Origin: Polaromonas sp.
Lineage (GTDB): Bacteria; Pseudomonadota; Gammaproteobacteria; Burkholderiales; Burkholderiaceae
Direction of reading: 5' to 3'
Length of the DNA stretch: 43,104 bases
Assembly: GCA_013823505.1 (NCBI GenBank)
Contig: PNMH01000027.1
Coordinates: forward strand, 1 to 43,104
Shown here: piece by piece, positions 11,059-19,578 of the stretch
Numbering within the stretch: position 1 is the first letter of the stretch
Layout of the letters: each line of letters opens with the position of its first letter
Notes under the pieces: generated by a model
What the model saw: the letters and a program-made list of their open reading frames with translations, nothing else
Told to the model about the DNA's origin: nothing
Database searches by the model: none
Position numbers and translations under genes: made by a program

Positions 11059-12023
11059 CCGCTCACCTGCCCACGCTCGCCGAGATCGAAGCCGCCGCCG
11101 AGGTGGTCTACCGCTCATTCCAGGCCACACCGCAGTACCGCTGGGCCACGCTGAGCGCGCGGCTGGGCACCGACTGCTGGGTCAAGCACGAGAACCACAC
11201 GCCGGTGGGCGCGTTCAAGATCCGCGGCGGCCTCACCTACTTTGACCAGCTGCGGCAACGCGGCGAGCTGCCGCGCGAGGTGATGAGTGCCACGCGCGGC
11301 AACCATGGGCAGAGCATCGCCTGGGCCGCGCGTCAGCACGGTGTGGCCTGCAGCATCGTCGTGCCGCACGGCAACTCGGTGGAGAAAAACGCCGCCATGC
11401 GCGCCCTGGGTGCGACCTTGATCGAACACGGCGACGACTTCCAGGAAAGCCGCGAGCACGCCATCGTGCTCGCCGCAGAGCGTGGTGCGCACATGGTGCC
11501 GAGTTTTCACACCGACCTGCTGCGCGGTGTGAGCACCGCCTGGTGGGAGTTCTTTCGCGCCGTGCCGCAGATGGACGTGGTTTATGTGCCAGTGGGCCAG
11601 GGCTCCGGCGCATGTTCGGCGATCGCCGCCAAACTCGCGCTGGGCCACCAGGTGCGCATCCTGGGCGTGATCAGCGCACACGCCACCACCTACGCCGACT
11701 CGCTGGCGGCTGGCCGTGTGGTGGCCGCCCCGGTGACGACGGTGCTGGCCGACGGCATGGCCTGCCGCGTGGCCGACCAGGCCGCGCTCGACGTGCTCGC
11801 TCCCCACCTCGATCACATCGTTCAGGTCACGGACAACGAGGTTGCAGAAGCCATGCGCATGCTGTTTGCCGACACCCACAACGTGGCCGAAGGCGCGGGC
11901 GCGGCGAGTTTTGCGGCAGCCTGGCAGGAGCGCGCTGCGCTCCCAGGTCGGGTGGTGGGCACCACCCTGTGCGGTGGCAATGTGGACAGCGCGATGCTGG
12001 CCTCCGTTCTGAGCAACAAATGA
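11055..12023 (+). CDS. Threonine/serine dehydratase-like PLP enzyme
   Basis: 322 residues, fold-type-II PLP enzyme. The PLP lysine is Lys55 in TPVGAFKIRGG. SATRGNHGQS and the glycine-rich loop VGQGSGACSA bind substrate and PLP phosphate. A serine/threonine-dehydratase-type C-terminus (TLCGGNVD) follows, with no ACT regulatory domain, so this is the short catabolic type (TdcB/YgeX-like) rather than biosynthetic IlvA. It would deaminate a beta-hydroxy amino acid to a 2-oxoacid plus ammonia. Last gene of the operon; its start overlaps the VOC stop. Substrates could be threonine, serine, threo-hydroxyaspartate or an unusual beta-hydroxy amino acid. Confidence 0.86.
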   Translation: MTAHLPTLAEIEAAAEVVYRSFQATPQYRWATLSARLGTDCWVKHENHTPVGAFKIRGGLTYFDQLRQRGELPREVMSATRGNHGQSIAWAARQHGVACSIVVPHGNSVEKNAAMRALGATLIEHGDDFQESREHAIVLAAERGAHMVPSFHTDLLRGVSTAWWEFFRAVPQMDVVYVPVGQGSGACSAIAAKLALGHQVRILGVISAHATTYADSLAAGRVVAAPVTTVLADGMACRVADQAALDVLAPHLDHIVQVTDNEVAEAMRMLFADTHNVAEGAGAASFAAAWQERAALPGRVVGTTLCGGNVDSAMLASVLSNK

Positions 12024-12106
12024 ACCCCCACGCTCCGCCGCTGCGCGGGTCGCTGCCCCCCGAGGGGGCTGGCCTTGCTTGGGGCTGCCCGGCGCTGCGG
12101 CCTCGT
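12024..12106. repeat. Comamonadaceae-type intergenic palindromic element
   Basis: The gap between two convergent genes is filled by a G+C-rich sequence with a strong hairpin: GCCCCC at 12055-12060 and GGGGGC at 12064-12069 around CGA. The context CGCGGGTCGCTGCC...TGGCCTTGCTTGGGGCTGCC is, from memory, very like an intergenic element scattered at gene ends in Comamonadaceae. It may terminate transcription from both sides. I see only one copy in this window, so repetition is not shown here. Confidence 0.5.
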
Positions 12107-14446
12107 TCAGGCAGGTTCTGATCGCACCAGGCGCGCCACCACTTCGCAGAAGGCTTCCACCGCGTCGGTCTTGAACACCACCTCGCGCACGCCGGCGGCC
12201 TTGGCCTCGGCCTGCAGCTCATCGGTGATGTAGCCCGACGCCACCGCCACGGGCAGAAGGGGGTTGATCTCCAACGCTGCCTTGGCCACATCCAGGCCCG
12301 ACATGCCGGGCATGTTGAAGTCGGTCAGCAAGAGCTGGAAACCGTCCGGCGTGGCCCGCAGCGCATCCAGCGCCTGCGTCTGCGCGGTGAAGGCGGTAAC
12401 GCGGTAGCCCCGACGCTCGAGCAGGCGCCGCACCAGAAACACCAGCGTGTCGTCATCGTCCAGGTAGAGGATGTGGTGGGGAACCTGAGGGGAGTCGTCT
12501 GCCATGGCACGGGGGTGGGGTGGGCTGGTGTCGGGTGGGGGCAGTGGCAGGGTGGAGCCCATTGTGCCGGGTTCGTTGGCAATCTGGGAACCGGATTCCC
12601 TGCCAAGGGCAGCGGGTATGTTGGGCGCGGCGGGAAAGTACAGGGTGAAGGTGGTGCCGCGACCGGGCTCGGAGTCGACCTCAACGGCCCCCCCGTGCAC
12701 CTGCACGACGCCCAGCACCACGGGCAAGCCCAGGCCGGTCCCCTGCCCCACCGACTTGGTGGTGAAGAAGGGTTCAAAAATGCGGCTGCGCACCGCGGCG
12801 TCCATGCCGCTGCCGTTGTCGCTCACGCGCAGACGGACCACGCCAACGCCGAGCTGGGCACAGGTCTGGGCGAACTCGGCCGGCAACAACGAAGATGTGT
12901 TGGGCAAGGTGTCGATCCGGCATTCGATGCGGCCGGGTCGACCGTCCAGGGCGTGGATCGCGTTGGTGCACAGGTTGACCACGACCTGCCCGATCTGGGT
13001 GGCGTCGGCTTCGATCGCCAGGCTGTCGGGCTCACAGCACTGCACCAGCACCACCTGGGGCGGCAGCCCGGCACGCAGCAAGGCACACGACTCCGCAAGG
13101 ATGGTGCAAACGTTCACCCGCGTGCGCTGCATGGGCTGCTGGCGGCTGAAGGCCAGAATCTGGCGCACCAGCTCGCGCCCACGTCGTGCGGCGGTGCTGA
13201 TCTCGTGCAGGCTCTCGCGCGACGCGGCGTGCTCGGGCAGGTCCTGACGCGCCAAGTCGGCGTTGCCCAGGATGGCTGCGAGGATGTTGTTGAAGTCGTG
13301 CGCCACGCCGCCGGCCAGCGTGCCCAGCGCTTCCATCTTCTGCGACTGCGCGAGCTGCGCCTGCAGGTGCTTTTGCTGGGCCTGCGCGTTCTTGAGCGAA
13401 GTGATGTCGATGAAGGTCAGCACCACATGGCGCAGCCCCCCGTGCGGGTTGTTCTCGGGGTAGGCGTTGCACAAGGCCCAGTGCACCTTTGCGCCCTCGC
13501 CCTCGCCCTGCGGGATGCCGATCACCACGCTGCGCACCGGTTGCCCGGTGGCGAGCACCCGTTCAAACGGCACCTCGTGGCGGCGCATGGGCTGGCCATC
13601 GTCGCGCAACAAGAGCCAACCCTGTGCCGAGGGCTCGGGCAAGGCGCGGTTGGCGCCGCCTTCGCTCCAGCCCAGGAAGCGGCGGGCGGCGATGTTGATG
13701 CTGGAGAGGGTGTGGTCGGGCCGGAACACCATCACGCCCGCGCTGAGGTTGTCGATCAGGGCGCGTGAATCGGCTTCGCGCTGCTGCAGGCCCTGGCGCG
13801 CCTTGTCCCCATCGACGCGCAGCCGGTACGACACCAGGGCGCCGTACAACACCACCCGCAGCAGTTTGGTGAGCAAAAAGAAGAAGATGAAGAACGGCGC
13901 CACCTCGGCCTGCGACCAAGGCCCGGCGCGCAAGACGAAGGCGAAGCCGAGCAAGGCCACGAACTCCACCGCCGTGAGCAACTTGACCGCCTGCATCTCG
14001 GGCACACGGCCTTGCGGGTCCGTCCGCAGCACGTCGATGAAGGACAAGACGGCAATGACCAACATCGACCCGATGAAGAGCAACTGGCGCAGCACCAGCA
14101 CGTCGCGCTCGACCAGCAGGTACAGGTTGAGGCAGAAGAACGCCAGGCAGGCCGCAATGACCGGCAACACGGGCCGGGGCAGGCCGGCGTAGCTGCGAAA
14201 ACCCATCCAGGCGCACAGGGCCCCGCCCACCATCGCGGTATTGCCCAGCGGAAACACCCAGGCATCGGGCAGGCTGCCGCGCGACCACAGCATCACCGAG
14301 CCGACGATGCTCAACAGCGCCGACACCGACCACCAGCCCGGGCCACCGATGGCGGGGTATCGGCGCATCTGGGCCCAGAAGGCCAGCGCGATCATCACGT
14401 CGATGCCCACCCGCAGGGCGAGCAGGGTCGGCAGGTCAAGCAGCAT
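12107..14446 (-). CDS. Membrane hybrid histidine kinase with PAS and receiver domain
   Basis: 779 residues. The N-terminal ~215 residues have about seven hydrophobic helices with almost no loops, for example ALLSIVGSVMLW and LLFIGSMLVIAVLSF. A PAS domain (about 230-350) follows. The HisKA motif GGVAHDFNNILAAILGNA has phospho-acceptor His383, typical of the HWE-unrelated, 'HDFNN' class. The HATPase shows VVNLCTNAIHAL, DNGSGMD and GTGLGLPVV. After a Pro/Ser-rich linker comes a C-terminal receiver with Asp709 in LLTDFNMPGMSG. No DNA-binding output is present. The signal may be membrane-borne or sensed by the multi-helix module. It is divergent from the phosphatase at 14630 and convergent with the dehydratase operon. 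Its target is unknown. Confidence 0.9.
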   Translation of the reverse strand: MLLDLPTLLALRVGIDVMIALAFWAQMRRYPAIGGPGWWSVSALLSIVGSVMLWSRGSLPDAWVFPLGNTAMVGGALCAWMGFRSYAGLPRPVLPVIAACLAFFCLNLYLLVERDVLVLRQLLFIGSMLVIAVLSFIDVLRTDPQGRVPEMQAVKLLTAVEFVALLGFAFVLRAGPWSQAEVAPFFIFFFLLTKLLRVVLYGALVSYRLRVDGDKARQGLQQREADSRALIDNLSAGVMVFRPDHTLSSINIAARRFLGWSEGGANRALPEPSAQGWLLLRDDGQPMRRHEVPFERVLATGQPVRSVVIGIPQGEGEGAKVHWALCNAYPENNPHGGLRHVVLTFIDITSLKNAQAQQKHLQAQLAQSQKMEALGTLAGGVAHDFNNILAAILGNADLARQDLPEHAASRESLHEISTAARRGRELVRQILAFSRQQPMQRTRVNVCTILAESCALLRAGLPPQVVLVQCCEPDSLAIEADATQIGQVVVNLCTNAIHALDGRPGRIECRIDTLPNTSSLLPAEFAQTCAQLGVGVVRLRVSDNGSGMDAAVRSRIFEPFFTTKSVGQGTGLGLPVVLGVVQVHGGAVEVDSEPGRGTTFTLYFPAAPNIPAALGRESGSQIANEPGTMGSTLPLPPPDTSPPHPRAMADDSPQVPHHILYLDDDDTLVFLVRRLLERRGYRVTAFTAQTQALDALRATPDGFQLLLTDFNMPGMSGLDVAKAALEINPLLPVAVASGYITDELQAEAKAAGVREVVFKTDAVEAFCEVVARLVRSEPA

Positions 14447-14629
14447 GGGTGGGGCGAAGGGCCAACATAGCCATTGATTGAATCACAGGGCTTTCGCCGA
14501 ATCCAACCGATAAGCGCCTCAAAGACCCCGGTGTTCGGATCACCGCGCCGACCGGCAGACGCCTGCGCGACTGCGCCGGAGGCGCCCAGTCGCTGCCGGG
14601 ACAAAGTGGGTCATGCACACGGACCCAGA

Positions 14630-15322
14630 ATGCCGCCCATGGGAACGCTTTACCTTGTGCGCCACGGCCAGGCCTCGTTTGGCGCGGACGACTACGACCA
14701 GCTCAGCGAGCTGGGCCAACGCCAGTGCCGCCGGCTGGGCGAACACTGGGCCGAACGTGGCGTGGCGTTCGACGCCGTCATCACCGGCACGCTCAAGCGC
14801 CACACCCAGACCTGGGCCGGCATCGCCGAGGGCGCCCGGCTGGGTCACGAGCCGCTGGCCTGGCCGGGCCTCAACGAGTACGACAGCGAAGCCGTGATCC
14901 GCGCCATCCACCCGCACCCGCTGGAGAAACCGCGCTCGGCCGCCGAAGCGCCCGAGCTCTACCGCAAGCACTTCCGCCTGCTGCGCGACGGCCTCACCCA
15001 ATGGATGGCGGGCACCGTGAGTCCACAGGGCATGCCGAGCTACGTGGATTTTGTGCGCGGCGTCACCAGCGCGCTGGACTACGTGCGCGCAAATCACCAG
15101 GGACAAAACGTGTTGCTGGTCTCCAGCGGCGGGCCCATCTCCACGGCCATGGGTCATGTGCTCGGCCTCAGCCCGGAAGCCACGATCGAGCTGAACCTGC
15201 GCATCCGCAACAGCGCAGTGACCGAGTTCCAGTTCAATCCCAAGCGCCACACGCTGCTGACCTACAACACGCTGCCGCACCTGGACCACCCCGACCACAA
15301 GAGCTGGGTAACGTACGCCTGA
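14630..15322 (+). CDS. Histidine phosphatase family protein (phosphoglycerate-mutase-like)
   Basis: 230 residues from ATG 14630, or 227 from ATG 14639; neither has a clear ribosome binding site. The catalytic motif YLVRHGQASF sits at the N-terminus (nucleophilic His in RHG). The second active-site His is probably in the SSGGPISTAMGHVLG region, although the usual form there is VSHGG and here it reads VSSGG, with Ser in place of His. Glu in the middle helix (LNEYDSEA) fits the proton donor. The family includes phosphatases of small metabolites and of proteins (SixA). The substitution of Ser for His would weaken classical catalysis, or the residue may be supplied elsewhere. It ends 2 bases from the convergent PLD gene. 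Confidence 0.83.
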   Translation: MPPMGTLYLVRHGQASFGADDYDQLSELGQRQCRRLGEHWAERGVAFDAVITGTLKRHTQTWAGIAEGARLGHEPLAWPGLNEYDSEAVIRAIHPHPLEKPRSAAEAPELYRKHFRLLRDGLTQWMAGTVSPQGMPSYVDFVRGVTSALDYVRANHQGQNVLLVSSGGPISTAMGHVLGLSPEATIELNLRIRNSAVTEFQFNPKRHTLLTYNTLPHLDHPDHKSWVTYA

Positions 15323-15324
15323 GA

Positions 15325-16818
15325 TCAGGTCGGGTGCAGGCGCTGTGGCGGCGCCGGGTGGTCGCTGGTCTCGTCCACGATGCGCGCCCAGTCCGTGACC
15401 TGGAACTGCGACGAGTACGACCAAGCCCGGTCCCAGTAGTTCTGCAGGAAAGCTTGTGTTTCAGACCGCCCTTCCACAATGAAGCCGAACTCCTGCATGC
15501 CGAACGGGTTGAAGGGCATGGCGTAGGCGTTGTCGGAACCGAAGTAGAAGCCCTGCTCGTCGATGATCATCACCTTGGCGTGGTTGGCCGGCTCCAGCGC
15601 CTCGCCGCTGCTGTTTCGCCACAGCCAGCTTTGGGCAGCTGGGTCATCGGGCTGACAGTCATAGATGCGCGTCGGACCGATGTGCAGGTACTTCGTCAGC
15701 AGATCGATGAGCTCGCCTCTGGAAATCCCGGGCCGAGCGGTGCGAATCGCCTGGGCAAAGTGCCGGGCGGTGGCTTCGATTCCGTCTCCGCTGTAGGAGT
15801 CGCGGGTCTGGGTGGTGGCGCCCGTGTCGGAAATGATGAGGGTCAGCTCTTTGCCGGCGAGGATGTGGTCGCGGAGCACCGGAAAAAACTGCAGGTCGTA
15901 TTCCCCCAGCGGAGAACCCCCAAGCATCTGCTGCGACAGGCGCACATGCCCGTCGGCCATCTGCACCGCCAGCATTCTGGCCAGCAGGCTGGCGTTGTCG
16001 GACGGTGCCAGCGGAAACAGCGGCTCCAGCTGGATGCCTGCACGCCCCACCGCCAGCATGCGGGTGGCGCCCACTGGCGGCGAGGTGTTGTCAAAGACGA
16101 CCCGGGGAGAGGGTCCGATGGATCCTTGAAACCCCACCCGGCTCCAGAACAGCGGCGGTGTTTCCTCGCGCGGTGCATTGGGATCCGTCCACATCCGGTT
16201 CCAGACGTTGTTGATGAACGACTCTCCCACTTGGGCGGCGGGACCGGAGAACCGGAACGACACGTCGCTCACCGGCGCGAACTGCGTGTAGTCGTCGGAC
16301 CAATAGTTGTGTCCGCCCGAGATGACCCGCTGTCCATCCACGATCAACAGCTTGGCGTGGTTCCAGCTCGTGGCCCAGGTCTGCATGGCCGCCACGTGCA
16401 CGCTGATGCGGCGCTCCACCGGGAGGCCCAGACTGCGGATGAAATCGTCGATGGCCAGCACCGGATCGAGCAGCGGCTGGATGGGGAAATAAAACCCGGC
16501 GGTGATGCGCACGCGCAGCTCGGGCGCCTGCGAGCGCAACAGGCCGTTGCGAACGGCCGTGAAGAACCGGCCAGTGGGGAAGGGGTAGAGCACCGAGATG
16601 TCGACCGTGGCGGTCGCGGTGGCGATGAGGTCTTCAATGGCGGTGGTCAGGTTGACGGCCGCCGGAACGTAGTCGAACACCGCCGGGTTGTGACCCCAGA
16701 GCTGGGGGGTGTCGAGCTGTTGCTCGATGAGGTTCCCGTCGGTGATGGCGTAGAACCGGCCCTCACCCTGGGTGCCTGCCGCACGCAAGGCCTGATAAAT
16801 CGCGTCGATGGACAACAT
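15325..16818 (-). CDS. Phospholipase D-like protein with two HKD motifs
   Basis: 497 residues with two complete PLD active sites. The first is HAKLLIVD followed by GGHN (about residues 152-170); the second is HAKVMIID followed by GSDN (about 427-445), both fitting HxKx4Dx6G[GS]xN. The two halves and the ~270-residue spacing resemble secreted actinobacterial phospholipases D more than cardiolipin synthases, which have N-terminal membrane helices absent here. No signal peptide is visible, so the protein is cytoplasmic or leaves by another route. The start at 16818 has a good ribosome binding site (AGGAGA, 6 bases upstream). The gene follows the GpdQ-like phosphodiesterase by 76 bases on the same strand, which supports a joint role in phosphodiester breakdown. 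Its lipid substrate is unknown. Confidence 0.88.
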   Translation of the reverse strand: MLSIDAIYQALRAAGTQGEGRFYAITDGNLIEQQLDTPQLWGHNPAVFDYVPAAVNLTTAIEDLIATATATVDISVLYPFPTGRFFTAVRNGLLRSQAPELRVRITAGFYFPIQPLLDPVLAIDDFIRSLGLPVERRISVHVAAMQTWATSWNHAKLLIVDGQRVISGGHNYWSDDYTQFAPVSDVSFRFSGPAAQVGESFINNVWNRMWTDPNAPREETPPLFWSRVGFQGSIGPSPRVVFDNTSPPVGATRMLAVGRAGIQLEPLFPLAPSDNASLLARMLAVQMADGHVRLSQQMLGGSPLGEYDLQFFPVLRDHILAGKELTLIISDTGATTQTRDSYSGDGIEATARHFAQAIRTARPGISRGELIDLLTKYLHIGPTRIYDCQPDDPAAQSWLWRNSSGEALEPANHAKVMIIDEQGFYFGSDNAYAMPFNPFGMQEFGFIVEGRSETQAFLQNYWDRAWSYSSQFQVTDWARIVDETSDHPAPPQRLHPT

Positions 16819-16894
16819 GGGTTTTCTCCTGGATGGTGCCGCCTGGGTGGTCTGGCAGCGGTCAAAGAAAGGTGTGCCGTTGGGGCTGGCGAAC

Positions 16895-17719
16895 TCAATC
16901 GATCAGGCCTGCTCCGTCATGAAAGGGGTACGGTCCTGCAAATTCACCCGACGCAGCCAGGTGCGTCACCAGACGCTCGCCGTCCCACGCGTGAACCCGG
17001 AATCCCGGGGGCTCCAGCATCCAGGCCGAAGTTGCGTTGGGGCCCAGGTCGAGCGCGACCTGGTGGGCGGGCGCGGGCGAGGTCGAGGCGATCGTTCCGC
17101 CAAAGCGCACATCGATCGCCCGATGCAGGTGACCGCAAATGACCCGCTCCACATTGGGAAAACGGGCCACCAACGCCTCCAGCGCAGCGGCTCCTTCCAG
17201 CAATCCGATCTGGTCCATGTGGCCGATGAGCGTGCGAAACGGCGGATGGTGCATGGCAATGACCACCGGCTCGTGGCTGCTGGCTTCCAGCTGCCTTTCC
17301 AGCCAGGCCAATCTGTCTTCACACAGCGCGCCGTGACTCTGGCCTGGCACGCAGGTATCGATCGCCAGCACGCGCAAACCGCCGACGTTCACGCTGTACT
17401 GGATGAAACCGCCCTGGCCGAGGTAGCTGTGGGTCGGGAAGCTGCGACGCAATTGGTCGCGCTCGTCGTGGTTGCCTGGCATCAGGTACACCGGCATGGT
17501 CAGTGGCGCGAGCAGCTGCGCCAGATGCGCGTATTCCCCGGCGCGTCCGAAGTCGCTGAGGTCGCCGGTGATCACGACCGCATCCGGCACCTGACGCAAG
17601 CGCTGCACGGTCTGCACGGCGCGCTGAAGGTAGGGTGCTGTGTCGATGCGCCCATAAGCCAGACGGCCCGGCTCGCGGATGTGCAGATCGGTCAGTTGCA
17701 CCAGACAGACCGGCTTCAT
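16895..17719 (-). CDS. GpdQ-like metallophosphodiesterase
   Basis: 274 residues, the same length as Enterobacter GpdQ. Calcineurin-type metal motifs appear in order: LTDLHI (D-x-H), VITGDLSDFG (GD), MPGNHDER (GNHD), AMHHPPF (H) and CGHLHR (GHxH). The C-terminus (FAGPYPFHD) also resembles the GpdQ ending. The family hydrolyses glycerophosphodiesters, cyclic AMP or other phosphodiesters with two metal ions in the cytoplasm. The ATG at 17719 overlaps the stop of the ABC ATPase gene (ATGA), which strongly suggests that it acts on the imported compound. The choice between glycerophosphodiesterase and CpdA (cAMP) activity cannot be made for certain from sequence, but context favours the former. Confidence 0.87.
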   Translation of the reverse strand: MKPVCLVQLTDLHIREPGRLAYGRIDTAPYLQRAVQTVQRLRQVPDAVVITGDLSDFGRAGEYAHLAQLLAPLTMPVYLMPGNHDERDQLRRSFPTHSYLGQGGFIQYSVNVGGLRVLAIDTCVPGQSHGALCEDRLAWLERQLEASSHEPVVIAMHHPPFRTLIGHMDQIGLLEGAAALEALVARFPNVERVICGHLHRAIDVRFGGTIASTSPAPAHQVALDLGPNATSAWMLEPPGFRVHAWDGERLVTHLAASGEFAGPYPFHDGAGLID

Positions 17720-18780
17720 GCGGTGGCCTCCTGGCAAGCCATCAGGTGCTGCGGTGCAACGCGGATACCGATCTCGTCGCCACGCTGAAAACGCGTGTCG
17801 CGGCTCACGTCGACCAGCAAGCCCGGTTGATCGGGTATCTGGAGGCGCAGTTGAACGCGATCGCCCAGAAAGATGCGCTGCTCGACCCGGGCTGTGCCCC
17901 AGCCGGGCTGCCCGACTGCGCAGACCTCGATGTCTTCGGGGCGCACCAGCAGCGTGGTGTGGTGGCGCCAGTCCGGTGGGCAGGCCATGCTGGCACCCCC
18001 GAGTTCCACGATGCCCTGCTGGATGGAGCTGGGCGCCCGCTGCAGCCGGTTGACCCGCCCGAGGAATTCGGCCACGAAGGGATGGGCAGGCGCGCGGTAA
18101 AGGTCTTCGCCGCGACCGACCTGAACGATCACGCCGGCGCGCATGACGGCGAGCCGGTCGGCGATGGCCATGGCCTCCTGCTGGTCGTGCGTGACGTGGA
18201 TGGCGGTGATGTGCAGGCGGCGCAGCAGCTCGGCCAGCTCGTCGCGCAGCGACTCCTTGAGCTTGGCATCGAGCGCGGCCAAGGGTTCGTCGAGCAAGAG
18301 CACGCGCGGTCGCACGGCCACGGCCCGGGCCAACGCCACGCGCTGGCGCTGCCCACCCGACAACTCACCGGGACGCTTGTTCTCCAGACCATTCAGCCGC
18401 GTGAGCTCCACCAATTCGCCGACCACGCGTTTTTCCTCACTGGCTGCAACACCGCGAATGCGCAGGCCGTAGCCGATGTTGGCCGCCACACTCATCTGCG
18501 GAAACAGCGCGTAGCTCTGAAACACCATGCCCACGCCGCGCTGCTCCACCGGCCGGTGCGTCACGTCCTGGTCGCCAAAGCGGATGCGTCCGCCTTCGTC
18601 GAGCGTCTCCAGACCAGCGATCAAGCGAAGCAGTGTGGTCTTGCCACAGCCCGACGGACCAAGCAGCGCGAGCACCTCGCCCGGCTCCACCTGCAGGCTG
18701 GTGGGCTGCAGGCCGCGCGTGCCGTCGGCGTAGGTCTTTGAGCAATGGTCCACAAAGACCGGAAGGCGTTCAAGTTTCAT
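17716..18780 (-). CDS. ABC transporter ATP-binding protein (PotA/FbpC-type importer)
   Basis: 354 residues. Walker A GPSGCGKTT (about 41-49), the Q loop in MVFQSYALFPQMSV, signature LSGGQRQR, Walker B LLLDEPLAALDA and the switch His in HVTHDQQEA are all intact. About 110 residues after the ATPase core form a TOBE domain, as in the CUT1/PotA/FbpC group. ATG at 18780 lies just inside the 3' end of the preceding permease gene (overlap 11 bases). Its own stop overlaps the phosphodiesterase start by 4 bases. It powers the importer encoded by 18770-21395. Confidence 0.92.
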   Translation of the reverse strand: MKLERLPVFVDHCSKTYADGTRGLQPTSLQVEPGEVLALLGPSGCGKTTLLRLIAGLETLDEGGRIRFGDQDVTHRPVEQRGVGMVFQSYALFPQMSVAANIGYGLRIRGVAASEEKRVVGELVELTRLNGLENKRPGELSGGQRQRVALARAVAVRPRVLLLDEPLAALDAKLKESLRDELAELLRRLHITAIHVTHDQQEAMAIADRLAVMRAGVIVQVGRGEDLYRAPAHPFVAEFLGRVNRLQRAPSSIQQGIVELGGASMACPPDWRHHTTLLVRPEDIEVCAVGQPGWGTARVEQRIFLGDRVQLRLQIPDQPGLLVDVSRDTRFQRGDEIGIRVAPQHLMACQEATA

Positions 18781-19570
18781 GGCGCTTCTGAATGAGGTGT
18801 GCAAGGGACTGAAGGCCCCACAGCACGGGAAGAATGACAACGAAGAAAACCAGCGTGTAGGCCGATCCGATCTCCAGCCGCATGGAGGCGTAGCTGTCGG
18901 CCAGCCCCACGGGCAAGGTTCGGGTGAGTGGCGTGTGCAACATCCAGGTGAGGTTGAACTCGCCAACCGAGAGCGTGAACACCATCAGGCTGCCAGCCAC
19001 GATGGCGGGGAACACCGCGGGCACCAGAATGCCCAGAAAGCGCTGGGGAAAGCTCGCACCCAGCGTGCGCGCTGCCTCTTCCAGCGCAAGCAGTTCGTGG
19101 CGCTGGAAGGCCGAGGCCACGGTGCGCACCATGAAGGGCAGCGTGAACACGATGTGGCCCACCAGGATGAACGCGAAGCTCTGGCGAAACGCGGTGATCT
19201 GCCCATAGGCCAGGATCAGTGCCAGCGCGGTGGCCAGCCCCGGAACCGCCACCGGCAGCGTCAGCAACTCCTCGAAGATGCGCGCGATGCGTGAACGGCT
19301 GCGCGCCAGCGCATACGCGCAGGGCACGCCCAGCACCACGGTGCCGGCGACGCAGACCAGTGCGAGCACCAGCGACCACCCCACCGTGCCACCGTAGATG
19401 TCCCAGACCTCGACGAACCAGCGGGTGGTGAGTCCGCTTTTCAATCCGACGCTGTAGTTGTTGACCAAGCCCGCCATCACCGACAGCAGCATGGGCGCGA
19501 TCATGAAGAAGCTCACGATCGCCGTCACCGCGAACAGGAAGGGTGCCTTGTTGTGCGTGTTGTGTCGCAT
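18770..19570 (-). CDS. ABC transporter permease (PotC/PhnV-like)
   Basis: 266 residues with about six membrane helices and the permease EAA loop LEEAARTLGASFPQRFLGILVP, which docks with the ATPase. Start at 19570 (MRHNTHNKAPFLF) follows the first permease stop by 8 bases. The family transports spermidine/putrescine, ferric ion, 2-aminoethylphosphonate or sugar phosphates. Second of two different permease subunits, so the importer channel is a heterodimer. Confidence 0.9.
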   Translation of the reverse strand: MRHNTHNKAPFLFAVTAIVSFFMIAPMLLSVMAGLVNNYSVGLKSGLTTRWFVEVWDIYGGTVGWSLVLALVCVAGTVVLGVPCAYALARSRSRIARIFEELLTLPVAVPGLATALALILAYGQITAFRQSFAFILVGHIVFTLPFMVRTVASAFQRHELLALEEAARTLGASFPQRFLGILVPAVFPAIVAGSLMVFTLSVGEFNLTWMLHTPLTRTLPVGLADSYASMRLEIGSAYTLVFFVVILPVLWGLQSLAHLIQKRHET

Positions 19571-19578
19571 GGGATTCC

